This document shows positions 7,200 through 16,161 of a stretch of DNA of 64,000 nucleotides, one piece after another. The notes below the pieces were generated by a model, which was given only the letters and a program-made list of their open reading frames with translations, was not told the DNA's origin and did no database searches. This DNA comes from Comamonas testosteroni (GTDB lineage Bacteria; Pseudomonadota; Gammaproteobacteria; Burkholderiales; Burkholderiaceae_C), in assembly GCF_014076415.1 (NCBI RefSeq), contig NZ_CP043568.1:4526001-4590000 (forward strand), written 5' to 3'. Position numbers and translations under genes: made by a program. Within the stretch, counting starts at the first letter, position 1. The number at the start of each line of letters is the position of its first letter.

Positions 7200-8144
7200 A
7201 TGAGCACAGAGCCCGGCCTGCTGCCTGAAATGCTGGTTTTCGCCAAGGTAGTCGAGCTGCGCAGCTTTGCCGCCGCCGCACGGCAACTGGATCTGACCAC
7301 CTCGGCCGTCAGCCGCAGCGTGGGACGACTGGAAGCCCACTGGGGCGTGCAGCTGCTGCATCGCACGACCCGCTCCCTGTCCCTGACCGAGCTGGGTGCC
7401 GAGATCTATGCCGCCTGCAGCCAGCTGGCTCAGACCGCCAGCGATATCCATGCCATTGCCGGCCATTACAGCGGCGTGCCGCGCGGCACGGTGCGGCTGA
7501 CGGCACCGACCATCTTTGGGGAAATCTGGCTCAGCGCACAGCTGCCCGCCCTGCGCCGCCAATGGCCCGAGCTCGAGGTCGCCGTCAGCCTCAGCGACCA
7601 GATGCAGGACCTGGCTCAGCAAGGCCTGGATCTGGCCATTCGCCTGACCCGGCCCGAACAGCTGCCGCCGCATATGGTGGCGCGCGAGTTGCGCCAGGTG
7701 CGCTATATCGCCGTGGCCTCGCCAGCCTACCTCAGGGGCCTGATCAAGCCGCCCGAGCATCCGCAAGAGCTGGGACGCGAGCATGGCGTGGCATGCATCA
7801 CGCTGGGCTATGGCGACTTTCAGAGCCGGCTGCAATGGATGCACGGCCATGCTCGCAGTCCAGAGGCTGTCGTGACCGAGGTCGCTGTTCACTCTCCTTT
7901 GTCCATGGACAGCAGCACCGGAATCATCAATCTGGCGCTGCAGCACCAGGGCATAGGCCTGGTGGCAGACTTTGCCGCCCAGGCCGTATTGCACAGTGGC
8001 GCGCTGGTACAGGTTCTGCCCGACTGGCAGCTGACGGGCAACTACGCGCCGCGCACCGCTTATGCACTGTATATGCCCTCGCGCCACCTGCCGCTCAAGG
8101 TGCGGGCGCTGATCGATCATCTGGTCGAGGCAGGCAAGCATTAA
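7200..8144 (+). CDS. LysR-type transcriptional regulator
   Basis: A 314-residue LysR-family regulator. The winged helix-turn-helix spans about residues 8-67 (LPEMLVFAKVVELRSFAAAARQL, TTSAVSRSVGRLEAHWGVQLLHRTTR), followed by the type-2 periplasmic-binding-like effector domain from about residue 95. ATG 7200 is used because the conserved helix-turn-helix begins eight residues after it; the longer open frame upstream overlaps the DMT gene. It is divergent from the DMT transporter gene, the standard arrangement in which a LysR protein activates its neighbour in response to a substrate-derived ligand. The effector is unknown. Confidence 0.92.
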   Translation: MSTEPGLLPEMLVFAKVVELRSFAAAARQLDLTTSAVSRSVGRLEAHWGVQLLHRTTRSLSLTELGAEIYAACSQLAQTASDIHAIAGHYSGVPRGTVRLTAPTIFGEIWLSAQLPALRRQWPELEVAVSLSDQMQDLAQQGLDLAIRLTRPEQLPPHMVARELRQVRYIAVASPAYLRGLIKPPEHPQELGREHGVACITLGYGDFQSRLQWMHGHARSPEAVVTEVAVHSPLSMDSSTGIINLALQHQGIGLVADFAAQAVLHSGALVQVLPDWQLTGNYAPRTAYALYMPSRHLPLKVRALIDHLVEAGKH

Positions 8145-8153
8145 ACCCATGAC

Positions 8154-8624
8154 TCAAACTGGCCCAGTCGCAGCGGCCTGATGGCCAGCCGTATCGACAG
8201 TCGCTGCAGCGGCTTGCGGCCAGAAAAGAGCACGCACGTCAGCGCAGGCATAAGGCAGGATCAGAGCCATACCGCTCAGCAGAGTGCCGACACTGGCGAC
8301 AGCGCTGCCCAGACCCGATTGCAAGACAGGCCCCGTAAAACAGGACACCAGCAAGCAGGCTAGCGTCGAGCTGACAGCCAGACTCGGCGCCCAGTTCCTG
8401 AAGCGCAGCTGCCCGTAAAAAGACACCAGCATGGTCACAGTCACCACCGCCATGGCAAGCCATACCCCTGGCGGATGACTCTTGATGCCACCGAACTGCG
8501 CCATGCTGTCATACACCGACTTCAGACTCGCCGGGATCAGTGGGTAAAAGGAATCCAGGCACAGGCCCGCCACAGGGATGAGCATGGAGGCAAGAACAAT
8601 GGCCCGGTATGTCGATTTCGTCAA
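8154..8624 (-). CDS. Hypothetical inner-membrane protein
   Basis: A membrane protein of about 156 residues with four or five hydrophobic segments (AIVLASMLIPVAGLCLDSFYP, GVWLAMAVVTVTMLVSFYGQL, LAVSSTLACLLVSCFTG, LLSGMALILPYACA). I prefer the TTG start at 8624, which has GAGGGAGAGG just upstream; the frame is open to 8708 and an ATG at 8654 lacks a ribosome-binding site. No family is recognised. It converges on the LysR gene with nine bases between the stops and stands upstream of an intergenic region with an 18-bp direct repeat. Confidence 0.6.
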   Translation of the reverse strand: MTKSTYRAIVLASMLIPVAGLCLDSFYPLIPASLKSVYDSMAQFGGIKSHPPGVWLAMAVVTVTMLVSFYGQLRFRNWAPSLAVSSTLACLLVSCFTGPVLQSGLGSAVASVGTLLSGMALILPYACADVRALFWPQAAAATVDTAGHQAAATGPV

Positions 8625-8994
8625 TTCCCTCTCCCTCGATGCTTTACCGGGCATCGTATCGGGATATCCCCATTCGCCCGCTACAAGCTTGTGGACAATA
8701 CCAACCACTCACCGGGATAAGCATATCAAGCCATTGTTCTGCAACGACTTTTCAATACGCGCTTAAATTTTAAGCAAACCACACCACAAGACACTCAAAG
8801 CCTGCCAACTCCGCATTTCATAGCAGCTCATGCTTGCCAAAATTGGACTGCAGCCCAGTTTTCCCCATCAAATCACTACAAGCTTGTGGACAAACCCCGG
8901 CAACACCTTGAATAAGCAAGCTAAGTCCTTGTCAGCGCAGGACAATCGGGAGGCTGATCATTTTTTAATCAACCCCCATCGGGCCACCAGGCTC
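8625..8994. repeat. Intergenic region with an 18-bp direct repeat
   Basis: The sequence CTACAAGCTTGTGGACAA occurs perfectly at 8681-8698 and again at 8876-8893. Its complement contains TTGTCCACA, one base different from the DnaA-box consensus TTATCCACA, and AAGCTT adds a palindromic core. The sequence after each copy also keeps a loose similarity. Nothing else in this 370-base gap looks like a gene or structured RNA. Confidence 0.6.
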
Positions 8995-9666
8995 TCAGCG
9001 CAGCGGCCCTTGCCAATCGGCCAGGCGATGGGCACTGTCCCAGAACTGCCATTCCAGCCGGGCCGCATCCTTGTAGGCTGCATGCATGGCCGCACGTGTG
9101 GCCTCGCTCGCATCGACTGCCAGACGATCCACCGTGGCGCAGACGCCGCGCACCGCCGCGTGGAACTCCTCGCTGGCATAGGTATCGACCCAGGCCTGAT
9201 ATGGATTGTCTTTGGCCGAGCGCGCATGAATGTCGCGCCCCACCTCGGCATAAATCCAGAAGCAGGGCAGCAGCGCGGCCACGGCCACCGGGTAAGTGGC
9301 GCTCCAGGCCGTGGCCAACAGATAGCTGGTGTAGTGATGGCAGGCCGGCGTCAGCGGCGTGGCCGCAAACTGCTCGGGCGTGATGCCGAAATCGCGCATG
9401 AAGCCGCCATGCAGGGCCCGCTCCACCACCACGGCCTCATTGGCGGCATTGGCAAACTGCACCACGCCTTCGGCGTTATCGGATTTGGCCGCCGTCACGG
9501 CCAGCGCGCGGCCATAGGCTACGAGGTAGTGCGCATCCTGAATCATATAGTGGCAAAAACGCTCCCGACTCAGCGTGCCGGCCGCCAGTTCCTGGTTGAA
9601 GGGCAGCTCCAGGGTGCTTTGAAACAGCGCCTGGTTGGCATTCCACAGGCTTTGGCTGAAGGACAT
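8995..9666 (-). CDS. TenA family (thiaminase II-like) protein
   Basis: A 223-residue all-helical TenA/PQQC-type protein. The N-terminal SFSQSLWNANQALFQSTLELPFNQELAAGTL, the RFCHYMIQDAHYLVAYGRAL motif, the central TPACHHYTSYLLATA segment and the C-terminal EEFHAAVRGVCATVDRLA are all typical of the family. ATG 9666 has GGAG nine bases upstream. TenA enzymes hydrolyse thiamine degradation products (aminopyrimidine salvage). No other thiamine gene is in the window and no TPP riboswitch is visible upstream, so a thiamine role rests on homology only. It is divergent from the Rieske oxygenase gene across about 316 bases. Confidence 0.88.
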   Translation of the reverse strand: MSFSQSLWNANQALFQSTLELPFNQELAAGTLSRERFCHYMIQDAHYLVAYGRALAVTAAKSDNAEGVVQFANAANEAVVVERALHGGFMRDFGITPEQFAATPLTPACHHYTSYLLATAWSATYPVAVAALLPCFWIYAEVGRDIHARSAKDNPYQAWVDTYASEEFHAAVRGVCATVDRLAVDASEATRAAMHAAYKDAARLEWQFWDSAHRLADWQGPLR

Positions 9667-9982
9667 GATTCGACTCTCCACTGCAAAAATTCATAGCAGC
9701 CAGCGCTTTGCTGACTGCTCTAGAAACTGTTTTTACCTGAAATAAGCCATTTGCTATTCATACCGCTGCGGCTTTGAGGTCAAAGCTGTATTGCAGCGGA
9801 TGTGCTCCATTCCCCCTCGAACTTGTCCGTCGACTCACACGAGCGCCAAAGCGATGAACAAGGCAGGGGAAACCATAGGCTCCAAAAACCTCGTCAGCCC
9901 CATTGACCGACTGATCAGTCAGTTCATAGACTTGAATCAAGGAATCACCAAAACATCACATGTATTGCAAGGAGGCAGGGGA
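9667..9982. promoter_or_regulatory. Divergent promoter region with operator-like palindrome
   Basis: The gap between the tenA-like and oxygenase genes holds a perfect 12-bp palindrome GACTGATCAGTC at 9909-9920, 63 bases before the oxygenase start. Its ACTGATCAGT core resembles TetR-family operators, and a TetR gene lies downstream of the oxygenase. The tenA-proximal part contains TAGCAGCCAGCGCTTTG (about 9694-9710), a half-copy of the dispersed hairpin repeat seen at 6128. No TPP riboswitch was found. Confidence 0.5.
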
Positions 9983-11170
9983 ATGGACATCCATTTTGCA
10001 AACGAGCTTTACCGCCGCGCCACACATGCCATGCAAACCGGACTGGCCGACGCCGATACACAGGGCGGACAGGTCGCAGTCTCCCAATACACCAGCGACG
10101 AGCAGACCACCCAGGAATTGCGCTTGTTGCGCCAGTTTCCCCAGCCCGTGGCCGGTAGCTCATCCATTCCCACGCCCGGCGCCTGGCTGTCGCTGACTCC
10201 ATTTGATGTTCCGCTGCTTTTGGTCAGGCAGTCCGACGGAGCCGTCCACGCGTTCTTGAATGTCTGCCGCCACCGCGGCGCACGCGTTGTGGCCGAGGGC
10301 AGCGGCACCGAAACACGAGCCTTCACCTGCCCCTACCACGCATGGACTTACCAGCCCGATGGTGGCTTGCGAGGTGTTCCCGACTCCTTCGGCTTCCCCC
10401 AACTGAAGAAAGAGAAATCCGGTCTCAAAGGGCTGACCGCCGTCGAGCGGGGCGGCATCATCTGGGTGGTGCTGGACCCCACATCACCCATCAGAGATAT
10501 CGACACACACCTGGGTCCGCTCATGGAAAACCTGGAGTCGCTGGACGGGCTCCACTCCCCCGTGTCCTATGCGCAGCGCTCGCTCGAAGTCAACGCCAAC
10601 TGGAAGCTGCTGACAGATGGCATCTTTGAAGCCTATCACTTCAAGGTTGCGCACCGCCAGACCATTGCCCACATGTTCATGAACAACCTGCAACTGGTGG
10701 ACGAATTTGACCTGCACCGGCGCTTGTACCTCATCAAGTCCCGCTTTCCAAAAGAGCAACCCGAAGCAAACGGCTTCGACCCGCGCAAGTATGGCAACCT
10801 GACTTATTACTTCTTTCCCAACACGATGATCCTGGTCCAGCCCGACCACGGGCAGCTCAGCTACCTGGAGCCGCTCAGCGCCTCCCGCACACGGATTCAT
10901 GAGATCACACTGATTCCGACCGAGCCCGCCACAGACAAGGCCGCAGCGTACTGGAACGCCAACGTGGACCTTTACCGCCGAACCCTGGCCGAAGACTACG
11001 CCCTCGCTGAGTCCATACAGGCCGGCCTGGCATCAGGCGCCAATGACAGCCTCACCTTTGGCTCCTTCGAGTACAGCGCGCCCCGCTTTCACACGCAACT
11101 CCAACAGCAGCTGGACTCGCTCCACCCCCGCCCTCTGAGCCATAAGCCTGTGAAGACAGCCTCTAGCTGA
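9983..11170 (+). CDS. Rieske non-heme iron aromatic-ring oxygenase, alpha subunit
   Basis: A 395-residue oxygenase large subunit. The Rieske [2Fe-2S] ligands are C95-x-H97 and C116-x2-H119 (NVCRHRGAR and FTCPYHAW). The mononuclear iron site is in the segment EAYHFKVAH (H219 and H224). ATG 9983 is chosen because GGAGG lies 7 bases upstream; the frame is open further 5'. Such enzymes hydroxylate or demethylate aromatic and related substrates, with electrons from a separate reductase. No reductase or beta subunit is adjacent (the nearest flavin/2Fe-2S reductase is at 26477). Downstream lie an acyl-CoA synthetase remnant and a TetR gene, suggesting a formerly larger catabolic unit. The substrate is unknown. 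Confidence 0.92.
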   Translation: MDIHFANELYRRATHAMQTGLADADTQGGQVAVSQYTSDEQTTQELRLLRQFPQPVAGSSSIPTPGAWLSLTPFDVPLLLVRQSDGAVHAFLNVCRHRGARVVAEGSGTETRAFTCPYHAWTYQPDGGLRGVPDSFGFPQLKKEKSGLKGLTAVERGGIIWVVLDPTSPIRDIDTHLGPLMENLESLDGLHSPVSYAQRSLEVNANWKLLTDGIFEAYHFKVAHRQTIAHMFMNNLQLVDEFDLHRRLYLIKSRFPKEQPEANGFDPRKYGNLTYYFFPNTMILVQPDHGQLSYLEPLSASRTRIHEITLIPTEPATDKAAAYWNANVDLYRRTLAEDYALAESIQAGLASGANDSLTFGSFEYSAPRFHTQLQQQLDSLHPRPLSHKPVKTASS

Positions 11171-11234
11171 CCCCTGACCTCTGCATTTGCCTCTGCGTTT
11201 ACTGCTGCATTAGGTTGAGCCACGACCACCTGTT

Positions 11235-11449
11235 GTGCTTGAAGATTCGGACGCCCGCGTGCTGATCATCGACACGAAGTTTCTGGACCGTATCGGCACT
11301 CGCAGCACTTCGTCAGGCAAGTGGGGTACGTCAAACGCCCGAAAAGCATGGACTTTCTGACAAGCCTACCGCGCACGGAATCAGGCAAGCTGCTCAAGCG
11401 CCAACTGCGCGCACCGTACTGGGCGGGACAAGAGCGGGCCATCAACTGA
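11235..11449 (+). pseudogene. Decayed acyl-CoA synthetase (AMP-binding) remnant
   Basis: Two fragments in different frames carry recognisable pieces of an AMP-forming acyl-CoA ligase. From 11235 one frame reads VLEDSDARVLIIDTKFLDR, which resembles an N-terminal region of these enzymes. From 11306 another frame reads through FVRQVGYVKRP and then MDFLTSLPRTESGKLLKRQLR to a stop at 11447-11449, an unmistakable C-terminal tail with the catalytic-lysine motif (TESGKLLKR). More than 400 intervening codons are missing. The gene was therefore lost by internal deletion. Its position after the Rieske oxygenase suggests it was once part of that pathway. Confidence 0.75.
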
Positions 11450-11497
11450 ACGAGCCACTGCACACGCGCCGCCCTCCGGCCTGTGCCCTCCCATTTC

Positions 11498-11503
11498 TAT
11501 AAT
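11498..11503 (+). promoter_or_regulatory. Candidate -10 box of a leaderless transcript
   Basis: A perfect TATAAT ends seven bases before the A of ATG 11510 of the TetR gene, which has no Shine-Dalgarno sequence. Initiation at the usual distance from this box would start the mRNA at the ATG itself. No good -35 hexamer is visible 17 bases upstream. Confidence 0.4.
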
Positions 11504-11509
11504 CACTGG

Positions 11510-12136
11510 ATGCCCTGCAAACCGCTCTCTCGTAAAGAACTGATCCTGGATCGTGCCGAACAGCATTTTGCCGACCACGGATTTCAGGGGGCATCACTAT
11601 CGGCCATCGCCCGGGACTGCCAGATCGGCAACCCCGGCCTGCTGCACCACTTTCCCAGCAAGGAAGTGCTGTACCGCACCGTGCTCGAGGCTCAGGCACA
11701 CGAGCTGATGCAGCGCATGGAGCAAGGCGTCCAGTCCGAGGCGCTGCTGCAACAGCGCCTGCAGGCCTTCATCTTGCTGCAGATCGAATGGATGCAGGCC
11801 CGCCCTTCGGGCTTCAAACTCATTACTCGCGAGCTGTTGGACAATTCCGAGCGCATTGAACTGGCTCATACCCGGCCGCTAGAGACCTTTTTGCTTCTGA
11901 GTGTGGCCTTGATTGAGGAAGGTCAGGCAGCCGGATTGCTACGTCAAGACATCGCTGCCGTTGCTTTGCTGACCATTATTCTGGGCAGCCTCAATTACGC
12001 ACAGATTGTGCGCCCCACCTTCAGCAGAGCCTTTACCGAGCCAGACCTCAAGATCAACAGCCACTGGATGCGGCGTATCGCTGCAGATGTACTACTACTC
12101 ATCAGCACTTCAAGCTTCGTCTCAAAAAAGGCATAA
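11510..12136 (+). CDS. TetR family transcriptional regulator
   Basis: A 208-residue TetR-type repressor. The N-terminal helix-turn-helix covers about residues 8-55 (SRKELILDRAEQHFADHGFQGASLSAIARDCQIGNPGLLHHFPSKEVLY), followed by an all-helical ligand and dimerisation domain. The start is ATG 11510; an upstream in-frame ATG at 11483 adds nine residues. No ribosome-binding site is seen and a TATAAT lies just upstream, so translation may be leaderless. It lies downstream of the Rieske oxygenase and the acyl-CoA synthetase remnant and may repress the oxygenase through the palindrome at 9909-9920; this is inference. Confidence 0.88.
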   Translation: MPCKPLSRKELILDRAEQHFADHGFQGASLSAIARDCQIGNPGLLHHFPSKEVLYRTVLEAQAHELMQRMEQGVQSEALLQQRLQAFILLQIEWMQARPSGFKLITRELLDNSERIELAHTRPLETFLLLSVALIEEGQAAGLLRQDIAAVALLTIILGSLNYAQIVRPTFSRAFTEPDLKINSHWMRRIAADVLLLISTSSFVSKKA

Positions 12137-12150
12137 CGCAGCCAGTTCAA

Positions 12151-13107
12151 TCACTCTGTTTTTCCACCACGAATTTCCTGTGCGCGGCCCTGCAGCCACT
12201 GGCTGAACACCCGCAGCGCCGGAGATGGCTGTGCCTCGGTCGCCAGCGCAGGCGTTACCAGGTAATAGGCGCGGTTGCCGCGCAGCGGCTGGGGGCAGGC
12301 GATGATGAGATCGCCACGCGCGATCTCCTGCTCGATCAGCATGGGCGGGATCAGCGCCACGCCCAGCCCCTGGCTGGCGGCCACGGCCAGCATGGAAAAC
12401 AGTTCGAGCCGCATGCCGTCGAGCGCGCGCGGTGCATCGACATGCATCGCGTCGAACCACTGGCGCCAGCCCTGGGGGCGCGTACTTTGCTGCAGCAGCG
12501 GCAGGCGCGCAATCACCTCGGGGCCCACCGGCAGCCAGGCGCGGCCTGGATCACGCTGCTGGGCCGTGGCTAGCAGTTGCGGGCTGCACACGGGCACAAC
12601 TTCCTCGTCCATCAGCCACTGCGCTTGCACGCCGGGCCAGCGGGCCACCTGCTCGGGCGTGCCCGCATAAAGGGCTGCGTCAAACACGGTGTCGGCAAAC
12701 AGAAACGGCCGGGTCTGCACGTCGATGTGCACTGTGATGTCAGGGTGCTGCTGGGCCAGTTGCGGCAGGCGCGGCAGCAACCAGCGTGTGGCAAAGGTGG
12801 GCACTGCCGCCAGATTGATGGGGCCACCCTCGCCCTGATGACTCATCAGATCCAGCGTGTCGCGCTCCAGCCCCTGCAGCCAGCGACCAACCTGGGTGGA
12901 GTAATGCCGGCCCGCATCGGTGAGCAGCACGCCATGGCGCGTGCGCTTGAACAGGGCCACGCCCACAAACTCCTCCAGCGCAATGATCTGGCGCGAGACG
13001 GCACTTTGCGTCAGCGACAACTCCTGTGCGGCCTTGGTGTAGCTGACATGGCGGGCGGCCGATTCAAAGCAGGCCAGGGCCTGGGTGGAAGGGAGAACTC
13101 TGCGCAT
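12151..13107 (-). CDS. LysR/GcvA-type regulator of the glutarate genes
   Basis: A 318-residue LysR-family regulator of the GcvA subgroup ([41 protein letters not shown] at the N-terminus, effector domain from about residue 92). It is divergent from the glutaryl-CoA dehydrogenase gene with 197 bases between the starts. In many Proteobacteria a LysR regulator (GcdR) sits in exactly this position and activates gcdH and the CoA-transferase in response to glutarate. The intergenic region holds an imperfect palindrome GATGATTATTCATC (13197-13210) that could be its binding site. The assignment is from context and family; the inducer is inferred. Confidence 0.88.
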   Translation of the reverse strand: MRRVLPSTQALACFESAARHVSYTKAAQELSLTQSAVSRQIIALEEFVGVALFKRTRHGVLLTDAGRHYSTQVGRWLQGLERDTLDLMSHQGEGGPINLAAVPTFATRWLLPRLPQLAQQHPDITVHIDVQTRPFLFADTVFDAALYAGTPEQVARWPGVQAQWLMDEEVVPVCSPQLLATAQQRDPGRAWLPVGPEVIARLPLLQQSTRPQGWRQWFDAMHVDAPRALDGMRLELFSMLAVAASQGLGVALIPPMLIEQEIARGDLIIACPQPLRGNRAYYLVTPALATEAQPSPALRVFSQWLQGRAQEIRGGKTE

Positions 13108-13196
13108 ATCTCTTGTGCCTAGAACGCATCAATCAATTTCAAAACAACGGGAAAACCCTGAATAATTCGTTTATACATGCGTTTTACTCATCCATA

Positions 13197-13210
13197 GATG
13201 ATTATTCATC
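13197..13210. promoter_or_regulatory. Operator-like palindrome upstream of gcdH
   Basis: GATGATTATTCATC is a near-perfect 14-bp palindrome between the divergent LysR gene and gcdH, preceded by a second short dyad (CATCCATAGATG). It lies about 95 bases before the gcdH start, a usual distance for LysR activator binding. No experimental support. Confidence 0.4.
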
Positions 13211-13304
13211 GTTTGCCAGCCCCTGTTCTGCAAACCTAATATGTGTGCAAGCACTCAGGCGGAAATGCGCCTGCAACCCGACACCTTGCATTCAGGAGAT
13301 GAAC

Positions 13305-14498
13305 ATGGCCAATGGCTACCAGTGGGACGACTGCTTCCAGCTCGACCAGCAACTGACCGAAGACGAGCGCATGATCCGCGACGCAGCGCGCGAGTACTGC
13401 CAGGACAAGCTCAAGCCTCGCGTGCAAGCCATGTTCCGCAACGAGTCCGTGGACATCAGCATCTTCCGCGAGATGGGTGAGCTGGGCCTGCTGGGCCCCA
13501 CCATCCCCACGCAATACGGTGGCGCGGGCCTGAACTACGTGAGCTACGGCCTGGTGGCGCGCGAGATCGAGCGTGTGGACTCGGGATACCGCTCCATGGC
13601 CTCCGTGCAATCGTCTCTGGTGATGGTGCCCATCAACGAATTCGGCACCGAAGCGCAGAAGCAGAAATACCTGCCCAAGTTGGCCTCAGGCGAGTTCATC
13701 GGCTGCTTCGGCCTGACCGAGCCCGACCACGGCTCCGACCCTGGCTCCATGGCCGCACGCGCCTACAAGGTCGACGGCGGCTATCGCCTCAAGGGCAACA
13801 AGATGTGGATCACCAACAGCCCTGTGGCCGACGTGTTCGTGGTCTGGGCCAAGGAAGTGAGCGAAGACGGCACTGTGGGTCAGATCCGCGGCTTTGTGCT
13901 GGAAAAGGGCATGAAGGGTCTGTCCGCCCCGGCCATCCACGGCAAGGTGGGCCTGCGCGCCTCCATCACCGGTGAAATCGTGATGGACGATGTGTTCTGC
14001 CCTGAAGAGAACGCCTTCCCCGATGTTCGCGGCCTCAAGGGCCCTTTCACCTGCCTGAACAGCGCCCGCTTCGGCATTGCCTGGGGCGCGCTGGGTGCGG
14101 CAGAAGACTGCTGGCACACCGCCCGCCAGTACACGCTGGACCGCAAACAGTTCGGCCGCCCACTGGCCGCCAACCAGCTGATCCAGAAGAAGCTGGCCGA
14201 TATGCAGACCGAGATCACGCTGGGCCTGCAAGCCGCGCTGCGCGTGGGCCGCATGAAGGACGAGCACCAGAACGTGATCGAGATCACCTCGCTGATCAAG
14301 CGCAACAACTGCGGCAAGTCGCTGGACATCGCCCGCATGGCGCGCGACATGCTGGGCGGCAACGGCATCAGCGACGAGTTCGGCGTGGCCCGCCACCTGG
14401 TGAACCTGGAAGTGGTGAACACCTATGAAGGCACGCACGATGTGCATGCGCTGATTCTGGGTCGCGCCCAGACCGGCATTGCGGCGTTTGCCAACTGA
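13305..14498 (+). CDS. Glutaryl-CoA dehydrogenase
   Basis: A 397-residue acyl-CoA dehydrogenase of the glutaryl-CoA type, which oxidatively decarboxylates glutaryl-CoA to crotonyl-CoA with FAD, in lysine, hydroxylysine, tryptophan and glutarate degradation. The FAD/substrate motifs [16 protein letters not shown] and [13 protein letters not shown] are present, as are [18 protein letters not shown] and [12 protein letters not shown] segments. The catalytic Glu is E375 in [20 protein letters not shown], the GCDH signature. The length matches the family. ATG 13305 is preceded by AGGAG six bases upstream. It is followed by a CaiB/BaiF CoA-transferase and divergent from its probable LysR regulator. 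One copy of a dispersed GC-rich repeat follows the stop. Confidence 0.95.
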   Translation: MANGYQWDDCFQLDQQLTEDERMIRDAAREYCQDKLKPRVQAMFRNESVDISIFREMGELGLLGPTIPTQYGGAGLNYVSYGLVAREIERVDSGYRSMASVQSSLVMVPINEFGTEAQKQKYLPKLASGEFIGCFGLTEPDHGSDPGSMAARAYKVDGGYRLKGNKMWITNSPVADVFVVWAKEVSEDGTVGQIRGFVLEKGMKGLSAPAIHGKVGLRASITGEIVMDDVFCPEENAFPDVRGLKGPFTCLNSARFGIAWGALGAAEDCWHTARQYTLDRKQFGRPLAANQLIQKKLADMQTEITLGLQAALRVGRMKDEHQNVIEITSLIKRNNCGKSLDIARMARDMLGGNGISDEFGVARHLVNLEVVNTYEGTHDVHALILGRAQTGIAAFAN

Positions 14499-14501
14499 TG
14501 G

Positions 14502-14621
14502 CTCCCCCTGAGCGGCTACGCCGCTTTCCCCCTCCCTGGCGCTTCGCGCCGGAGGGGGACGGCAACCTCGCTGCGGGGCGGCGGGGCCGCCCAGGCCCTT
14601 GCTTGTTGCCCTGGCCTCGGG
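14502..14621 (+). repeat. Dispersed GC-rich 3'-end repeat, copy 1
   Basis: About 120 bases directly after gcdH, beginning CCCCCTGAGCGGC and containing paired blocks (CCCCCTCC ... GGAGGGGG, GCGCTTCGCGC) and the trailer TCGCTGCGGGGCGGC ... CCTTGCTTG. Closely related blocks occur at 25303, 37681 (inverted) and 56143. The palindromic parts would form strong hairpins in RNA. Confidence 0.75.
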
Positions 14622-14786
14622 ATGATGGCAAAGATTGCTGTCACCGTCACCTTCTGCTCACTATCTATTAACGAGCTAGTACCGTTTGATTTGTCTGGGT
14701 TTTGAATAGTTTTCAGCTCAGAACCCAGACAAATAAAGCGCAAGCAGCTATTTATTTCATTGTTTCGCTTTACGGGATCATCCGAC

Positions 14787-16049
14787 ATGAACGCAAGCTC
14801 CACCACTCCCACCGGCGCACTGGCAGGCATCAAGGTGCTGGATCTGTCGCGCGTGCTGGCGGGTCCATGGGCCACGCAGATGCTGGCCGATCTGGGTGCC
14901 GATGTGGTCAAGGTGGAGCGCCCGGTTGCCGGCGACGATACGCGCCACTGGGGCCCTCCGTTCCTCAAGGACGATGCGGGCAACGACACCCGCGAAGCCA
15001 GCTACTTCACGGCCTGCAACCGCAACAAGCGCTCCATCACCGTGGACATGGCCCACCCCGAGGGCCGGGCTCTGCTGCAGCGCATGGCGCAAGAGGCCGA
15101 TGTGGTGGTGGAGAACTTCAAGACCGGAGGACTCGCGCAATACGGCCTGGACTATGACAGTCTCAAGGCTCTGAACCCGCGCCTGGTGTACTGCTCCATC
15201 ACAGGTTTCGGCCAGGACGGCCCCTACGCCGAGCGCGCCGGCTATGACCTCATGGTGCAGGCCATGTGCGGCCTGATGAGCATCACCGGCCATGCAGATG
15301 GCGAACCCGGCGGAGGCCCGCTCAAGGTCGGCGTGGCCGTGATCGACGTGTTCACGGGGCTCTATGCCAGCAACGCCATCCTGGCCGCGCTCAACGCCCG
15401 TGACAATGCGAGAAACGGCAGCGGTCAGGGCCAGTACATCGATATGGCGCTGCTGGATGTGGGCATGGCTGTGCTGGCCAACCAGGCTGCAGGTTTTCTG
15501 GCCACCGGCCAGGCGCCGGGCCGCGCCGGCAACACCCATCCCAGCTTGGCGCCCTATCAAGACTTTCCGACATTGGACGGCAATGTGCTGCTGGCCATCG
15601 GCAATGACGGTCAGTTCGCGCGCTTCTGCGCAGCCATCGGCCAGGACGGCTGGGCCCAGGATGCACGCTTTGCCACCAATACCGCCCGTGTACAGAACCG
15701 TGCGGCACTGCTGGCGTTGATGAAGCCACAGATGCTTCAGCGCAGCACGGCTGACTGGATTGCGCTGCTGGAAGACAAGGCCGTGCCCTGTGGCCCCATC
15801 AACACCGTTGCCCAGGCCTTTGAAGACCCCCAGGTCAGGGCGCGCGGCATTCAGAAAAGTCTGCCGCGAAACGCCAGTGACGGCATTGGCCATATTGCCA
15901 CCGTCGCCAATCCCATACGTCTGTCGGCCACGCCGGTGACTTACCGCAACGCCCCGCCTGCCCTCGGCCAGCACACCGATGAGGTGCTGCGCGAATTCGG
16001 ACTTGATGACAACGCCATTGTTGCGTTGCATGAGCAGGGAGTGGTTTGA
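14787..16049 (+). CDS. CaiB/BaiF family CoA-transferase, probably glutarate-specific
   Basis: A 420-residue class III CoA-transferase. The N-terminal LAGIKVLDLSRVLAGPWATQ and LADLGADVVKVERP motifs, CNRNKRSITVDMAHPEG, and the PLKVGVAVIDVFTGLYASNAI segment are diagnostic. ATG 14787 fits the family start. Directly downstream of gcdH, its likely role is to activate glutarate to glutaryl-CoA using succinyl-CoA, as for the human SUGCT and Pseudomonas GcdG proteins. The specificity is inferred from context. About 290 bases separate it from gcdH, most of that occupied by the dispersed repeat and an AAGCGCAAGCAGCTATT half-repeat. Confidence 0.9.
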   Translation: MNASSTTPTGALAGIKVLDLSRVLAGPWATQMLADLGADVVKVERPVAGDDTRHWGPPFLKDDAGNDTREASYFTACNRNKRSITVDMAHPEGRALLQRMAQEADVVVENFKTGGLAQYGLDYDSLKALNPRLVYCSITGFGQDGPYAERAGYDLMVQAMCGLMSITGHADGEPGGGPLKVGVAVIDVFTGLYASNAILAALNARDNARNGSGQGQYIDMALLDVGMAVLANQAAGFLATGQAPGRAGNTHPSLAPYQDFPTLDGNVLLAIGNDGQFARFCAAIGQDGWAQDARFATNTARVQNRAALLALMKPQMLQRSTADWIALLEDKAVPCGPINTVAQAFEDPQVRARGIQKSLPRNASDGIGHIATVANPIRLSATPVTYRNAPPALGQHTDEVLREFGLDDNAIVALHEQGVV

Positions 16050-16161
16050 GGCCTTCACGGCCAAAGCAACCTCCTGACAACAAAAGAGGGCCCAAGCCCC
16101 GAAAACCGCAGGCAATTTCAGCAGAAATGCACTGCCAATCACACTTTCCAAGGAGACATTG

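Noticed and set aside
9667..9982. Possible TPP riboswitch before the TenA-like gene
   Set aside because: The conserved CTGAGA and ACCTGATCTGG-type core is absent on the minus strand.
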